Origin: Rhododendron vialii | Lineage: Eukaryota > Streptophyta > Magnoliopsida > Ericales > Ericaceae | DNA length: 64,000 nucleotides | Direction of reading: 5' to 3' | Assembly: GCF_030253575.1 (NCBI RefSeq) | Contig: NC_080559.1 | Location: 9,204,501 to 9,268,500, forward strand | In this document: in pieces, positions 59,701 to 64,000 of the stretch | How the letters are laid out: each line of letters starts with the position of its first letter | Position numbering within the stretch: the stretch's first letter is position 1 | The notes under the pieces: generated by a model | Databases searched by the model: none | What the model saw: the letters and a program-made list of their open reading frames with translations, nothing else | What the model was told of the DNA's origin: nothing | Program-made: the position numbers and the translations under genes

Positions 59701-62025
59701 CCCGTACGTATCTCCGAGGTGTCCCGCCGTGTCCCCGTGTCCTGACACTGCGATTCTTCGACCTCTAAAGGTGTCGGTGCTTCATAGTTGATAAGCATAG
59801 CCAAGATAAAAGCAATCAATCAAGTTTGAAAGCCATTTAATACAACACACCCGGGAAATTTCCTCTTATATTTGGTACAGATTCTTTGTTTTGGTTGCGC
59901 TTTGCCGACATTATCACAAGTTCTCTTTCCCTCCCTTGGCAATCAGATACTAGTAGTTATGCAGAGTCAAAGAAACTAGCTTCTTTACTCATCCATTGGC
60001 TTGTCTGTTGCAGGAGGGAAGTGGAGGTCTTATGCGAAGTGTTGAAAAATTCAAGCAGCGGCCGGGTTGCCGGTTTTCATCTTATGCTTACCTTTGGATA
60101 AAGCAAGCAATTAGGAAAGCCATTGTTCAAAACTCTAGGACAATTGCAATCCCAGTGCGCACCCCTCTTCCTTCTCAACTATTCAGCTTCTTGTATTCAG
60201 CTACATTATGAAGTTAATCTGTGTTTTTCTTCAATTATTTAGAAGACTAAGCTGTTGAAGATTATTTGAGCAAGGTTTCAGAATTTTAAAATTGTTGAGT
60301 TTGACCCTAAAAAATTGAATGTTGAAGGAGAGTTCATACAACCTTCTGTACAAGGTGATGGATGCAAAGAGATTATGCATTGAAGATGGAAATCATCAAC
60401 CAAAAACAGAGGATATTGCCACAAGAGTTGGAATGACAGATGAGAAGTTGCAAAGATTTCTGTGTTCTGTGAGGAAGCCTGTCTCAATCGACCAACCTAT
60501 ATGGACGGACCAAGACACTACGTATCAGGTACCCATTTATGATTTCCATGTGGTATAACTGCAATTAGATTTTTAGGTACTTAAGATTTGCTGATAGGAA
60601 AAAGAAAAACAATAAAACCTCAGCTAGAGTATATGAAAATAGAAAGTAAAGAATAGATTTTTAGGTATTCGTGTCATCTTTTAATCATCTCAAACGTGGT
60701 TGTTAGATGTGTTCTTTCTCAATCTGCCAACCGTTATGTGTCTGTCTTGCAACTTAGTTTGCAGATAACAACGGTTTGAAGCTCCATTTGATGGCCTGAT
60801 TATTTAAAAATTGATAATTAACTACTTGAGTAGAACATTTTGGAGTTACAAGTAAAATTGAATCTCATGAAAAAATCTGCGAACCCTAGTACGAAGGTAT
60901 GGTTTGCAACTTGCAGACTAATCTGGAAATAAGAAAATAAATAAATCTCCCGAACTGATAGGTAAGATTGAAGGCATGGTTTTCATTTTGCTCCTTGAAT
61001 TCTGTTTTGTATCCAATTTTAAGTTTGAAAATACATTTTTTGCCTCCACCCACCCACCCACCCACACAACCCCTGGCCTTACCTCCATCCCTGCCTCTCC
61101 CCTTTTATCCTCTAGAAAAGGGGAAACTCAACCAAAACTCCAAAAGGGAACACAATCCATCTAGAAATGCAAAAAAAAAATTAAGAATTATCAATGGAAA
61201 GATAAGTATCTAGCTTGATCACAATTCAGAGGAAGTTTGACTTAATAGGTACGACAAAGTTACATCATTTTATTGTTTGACGCTTACCACTCGAAACAGA
61301 ATATTGAGGCTTCACCTTGAATTAATATTAACTTCTATCAACTATGAAAAAATTATGTGATGACTCTCTCTGCATCGCACGGGCACGCTGCGTTATCTAT
61401 AGTAATAACCAATTATGTAAGAAGTAGTGATGCAGACGTATGTACAGTAAAGTTCAATTATGAGTGGTGATGTAGTAGGTATGTGTAAAAGCAGACGTAT
61501 GACTAAGATCAGTAAAGTATGTAACTCATAGTGTCGGTATTCCCCTCCTTATGCCTATAAAAGGTGGGCACCACCTTATTGTAAATCCAAGCTAGTGTAA
61601 ATTAGTGTGTTCTCTATAATTCATCCCTTGTTGTGTTCTCTCTTTGATCCTAACCTACTTTGTGTTTGTACCCACTTTGTGTCAATGGAAAGCTTTGTGA
61701 TCTGTAGTTTTGCTATTTTTTGGCTATGCTCTTGCAGGAAATCACCGCTGACCCTGCAATTGAGAACCCAGAAGTTAGCATGGAAAAACATTTCATGAAG
61801 CAGCATCTTCGCTACCTCCTGAGCACTCTCACTCCTAGAGAGCAGACAATAATTCGGATGAGATTTGGCCTTGAGGGTTCGAACATACAATTGTTGTCAG
61901 ATATTGGTGTTGGTTTTGGGATATGCAAGGAGAGGGTCCGGCAGCTGGAGAGCAAAGCATTGTCAAAGTTGAAGCGAAGGCTCAGCAGCCAAGACCAAGA
62001 TGCTTATGCAAATTTACTTAGGTAG
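53730..62025 (+). CDS. SIG6: Plastid RNA polymerase sigma factor, SIG6 type, 9 exons
   Basis: Nuclear-encoded sigma-70 factor that directs the plastid-encoded RNA polymerase to chloroplast promoters. Exons 53730-53820, 56610-56761, 57038-57162, 57269-57490, 58089-58356, 58439-58669, 60014-60154, 60328-60528 and 61738-62025 join in frame to 572 aa. The N-terminus MEAGRNLLTLSPP resembles a Ser/Pro-rich transit peptide and Arabidopsis SIG6 (At2g36990) as remembered. DVVALAKKALSASKQAAL (exon 4) and PIWTDQDTTYQEIT (exons 8-9) are SIG6-like. Region 1.2/2.1 begins near LTVQEETELF; region 2 includes YCGRGLNLEDLLQEGSGGLM and SSYAYLWIKQAIRKA (residues 385-399); region 4 ends with KERVRQLESKALSKLKRR. 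Odd: the usual Trp-Trp pair of region 2.3 reads Leu390-Trp391, and RTIRLP reads RTIAIP (Ala408). Introns hold a SINE, a TRIM and a MITE. The reading frame is intact, so it is probably functional but diverged. Confidence 0.93.
53941..54128 (-). mobile_element. tRNA-derived SINE with 14-bp target duplication
   Basis: On the minus strand: pol III A box TGGCCAAGTGGG, about 40 bp later B box GTTCGAATC, then a tRNA-unrelated body and a tail ending in A-rich AAAAAAAGAAAAAGAAAG. Exact 14-bp direct repeats TTTACAGCCTGCCT flank it (53927-53940 and 54129-54142). About 188 bp, in intron 1 of the sigma factor, antisense to it. The exact flanks suggest a fairly recent insertion. Confidence 0.9.
55911..56209 (-). 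mobile_element. TRIM (miniature LTR retrotransposon), looks structurally whole
   Basis: 299 bp. Two terminal direct repeats of 76 bp (55911-55986 and 56134-56209). Next to the 5' repeat on the minus strand is a TGGTATTGGGAGAG primer-binding-site-like start, and before the 3' repeat a GTGAGGGAGGG polypurine tract. Exact 5-bp flanking repeats CTATG (55906-55910 and 56210-56214). Non-coding, as TRIMs are; it depends on other elements for movement. Lies in intron 1 of the sigma factor. Confidence 0.88.
57636..57915. repeat. 145-bp tandem duplication in sigma factor intron 4
   Basis: Units 57636-57780 and 57781-about 57915 share GGAAGCCAACTTC, GACATCATAA, TTTCAAAGTTTT and GGAAGAGAAGGCCAA in order. 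Confidence 0.85.
59298..59787. mobile_element. MULE-type MITE, 9-bp TSD TTGATAAGC
   Basis: 490 bp. Ends TATGATGCATGGACACGG and, reversed, CTATGAAGCACCGACACC. Exact 9-bp repeats TTGATAAGC (59289-59297 and 59788-59796). The interior is dominated by GTGTCCCC/GGGACACG repeats that give long but meaningless open frames. Lies in intron 6 of the sigma factor, just before exon 7. Confidence 0.88.
61440..61660. mobile_element. Possible solo LTR fragment
   Basis: A TATAAAAGG box followed 25-80 bp later by CACCTTATTGTAAATCC and a CT-rich stretch reads like the R/U5 part of a small copia-type LTR. No borders or target duplication were identified. In sigma factor intron 8. Confidence 0.3.
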
Positions 62026-63173
62026 ATGTAGAGATACTTTTCGCTTATGTCCTGGTATCCACACGGTCAGATTTTCTCAAGTGAATTTGTTAGGGAAATT
62101 ACTGAGTTGCTCTAGAACACACAGTTGTTGCACGTAATGCTCCTGATCGAAGAGGGAGCGAAGGGGATGTATGCGGTGATGATTGCTACTCTTATTTGTC
62201 ACGGAGCCTCTCGTTCGAGTTGGTGATCAACTCGTTTATTTTGTCAGCGAATTGAATCTATTAGGACATCAAAAGAAATGTACATTACCTTTGTGGCCAA
62301 TGTATTCTCTCTCTCTCTCTCTCACATTTGGTATAGTATTGAGATTATTTACTTTTCAATTAGTCTCGAACCACACCCACATCAGTCATCACACATCCAC
62401 ACACGAGTGTGGTTCAAGCATTTTTATTTTATTTTTAGAATTTAGTAATGTTCTTCGTGGTGTTCAAAGGTCATGACCTCACGTGAAGATTAATGACAAG
62501 TTACGAATAATTATGTAGTTCTAATTATGTATTTTTATGGTTCGATTTCCTTATCTTTTTTTAGTCTATTTGTTTGAATAATTTTGTATGGTGTTTGTAA
62601 CATAAAGTTAGTTACTAATGGATGCGTAAGATACACACAGGAAGATTACGAATTGGCAGACTTCTTTGCAAAGATATTGTAAAAGGAAAAAACTTCTTTA
62701 CGGAGCAACCCGAAAATAAAGCTTACGGCGCTCAATCGCACGCGCCCAAAAGTGTTTTGGACGGTCTGGATTGAAAATCATTTTGACCGGTAAAAATTGA
62801 AAAGCAGATTTTAACCATTGATTGCCGAAATGAATGATCAAGATTGCGCGAAGTCGTAGATAAGTTTCTTCCATCGTAAAAATATCGACCAAAGTTGAAT
62901 GGTAGACTTTTCTAATTTTGGATATCCGGAGTTAGTTAAATCCAACAGCTTTTCCCGGGCATTTGGCACTTCTCTCTCTCTCTCTCCAAACAATTCACAA
63001 TAGTGGGGATACTGACAAGTGTCTGAGAAGAAGTTTCTCTCCGGAATTTCCTCCAAAGACTCTGCTTTACAGATCTGTTTTCTCTCCTCTCTTTACAGCA
63101 ACAAGGCAAAAAGGAAACAAAGAACAGAAATTTGTCAGATTGAAGGAAAAAGATTATCCATCCGGTGAAGATA
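62026..63173. other. Intergenic region and leader of the next gene
   Basis: Sigma factor 3' UTR, a short CT run (62306-62324) and, from about 62965, a CT-rich leader-like stretch preceding the next start codon. No other gene seen. Confidence 0.5.
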
Positions 63174-63317
63174 ATGGAGGGACAATATGGGATTCCAGAG
63201 GAAAATGATCAAATATTTCCACCCGCAGATGTGGACAAAGAATTGAATCCTGGCCGCAACAAGAGTTTCGATGTTGATCCTGTCTCTTCCCAAGTTGCTG
63301 CCTCAAAAGAGAATAAG
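63174..63317 (+). CDS. First coding exon of an unrecognised gene (partial)
   Basis: ATG at 63174 opens 48 codons ending NKAG-type: the exon stops at AAG followed by a good donor GTAGGA. The translation starts MEGQYGIPEENDQIFPP and ends VSSQVAASKENK; it is acidic and soluble-looking, without a signal peptide. The rest lies beyond the window, since 63318-64000 is AT-rich intron-like sequence without a clear second exon. The leader upstream is CT-rich, as for other genes here. I do not recognise the family. Confidence 0.5.
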
Positions 63318-64000
63318 GTAGGACTATAACTTTTTCTGCGCTTTATAGTGCCTCTTTGGATGGCGAGAAAGGATCTTTCTCGTCAAATCTTTATCACAGT
63401 TACCCTTTATCGCCAAATCTCTATCACGGGGAGAGTTTTGGTGAAAAGAGAGAGGAGCCAATAACACAATGTTGGTTTTGGCTGATAAAAGAAAAAGCAA
63501 ATATATTGCATGCATGGTAATTTTAAATTCATACCGGGTACACGTTTGCGGATAAATATATATTTTTAATATCTTTGCTCTCTCATAAGTACCCCACTAT
63601 GTATGTAGCCGTACCCAACACAAAAATGAAACTAAGTTTGTAAGACTTCTTTTTTCTACGCTAACCATAGAAGGTATATGAAAAAAACTTCCTGCAAGTG
63701 GGAGAACTATTTGAATAAGTATTGGAGTCTTTTTGTCTACCAAAGGGAGCAGATCAAAATATAAATAGCATCAAAAGCTAGATCACTTTTTTTTCTAGTT
63801 TCTATGTAAACTGTTTAGTTGATACATATAGAATGTCCACACATAAAATTCACAATTAAGCACTAATGACTTCAACTCTACAGATCAACCTTTTTCCTTT
63901 GGAAATTGATTTTCACACTCTTCTTTTTATCACCCTCTTATTCTTTGGTTTCCGGTTTTAAAAAAGGTGATGATGTGATATTATATGCGTAAATGAAAAA
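63318..64000. other. Probable first intron of the partial gene
   Basis: AT-rich, stops in all plus frames, begins with a donor GTAGGA. No repeat or other gene supported. Confidence 0.45.

Noticed and set aside
59500-59768. Two plus frames of about 80 aa rich in Cys, Pro and Val
   Set aside because: Products of the GTGTCCCC repeats inside the MITE at 59298-59787.
1-64000. CRISPR arrays, operons, rRNA and tRNA genes
   Set aside because: None seen. Direct repeats here are tandem duplications or microsatellites without spacer structure, and the pol III boxes found belong to SINEs.

Overview
This is a stretch of plant nuclear DNA, almost certainly from a eudicot. Genes are split by AT-rich introns with GT..AG borders, long (CT)n/(GA)n runs lie in leaders and introns, and the proteins are plant-specific families: a PLS-DYW PPR protein, a SAUR, a plastid sigma factor and a plant kinesin-5. 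The exact clade cannot be read from the sequence; an asterid-like genome is a guess based on the very close match of the kinesin to tobacco TKRP125 as I remember it.

Layout. 432-12907 (minus): a complete 23-exon kinesin-5 of 1006 aa (KIN-5C/TKRP125 type). 12908-18815: intergenic, with a 416-bp tandem duplication and two back-to-back terminal-inverted-repeat (TIR) elements with exact 9-bp target duplications, the second ending about 70 bp before the next start codon. 18816-25639 (plus): a three-exon HXXXD/AATase-like acyltransferase of 476 aa, whose 4.1-kb first intron is largely built of inverted-repeat elements. 25640-28153: tandem duplications and a Stowaway MITE. 28154-28546 (minus): an intronless SAUR. 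28547-41224: a gene-poor, repeat-rich 12.7 kb with nested MITEs, a SINE and a 2.5-kb imperfect palindrome (34691-37177) that carries a solo LTR, itself interrupted by a foldback MITE. 41225-42510 (minus): a probable two-exon gene for a 108-aa protein I do not recognise. 44855-48972 (plus): a complete Sfp-type 4'-phosphopantetheinyl transferase (mitochondrial PPT type). 50055-51941 (minus): an intronless 628-aa PPR-DYW protein that I read as the MEF10 orthologue. 53730-62025 (plus): a nine-exon plastid sigma factor of SIG6 type (572 aa), with a SINE, a TRIM and a MULE-type MITE in its introns. 63174 onward: first coding exon of an unrecognised gene that runs off the window.

The genes do not form one pathway. 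Two local relations stand out. The PPT and MEF10-like genes lie tail to tail 1.1 kb apart, and their Arabidopsis counterparts (At3g11470 and At3g11460, from memory) are also neighbours; both act in mitochondria. The other theme is mobile DNA: at least a dozen inverted-repeat or miniature elements can be delimited, seven with clear target-site duplications. The most unusual object is the 2.5-kb inverted duplication of a gene-like fragment, a candidate long-hairpin small-RNA locus. All exon joins are my reading from splice signals, frame continuity and remembered homologues; no alignment was run.
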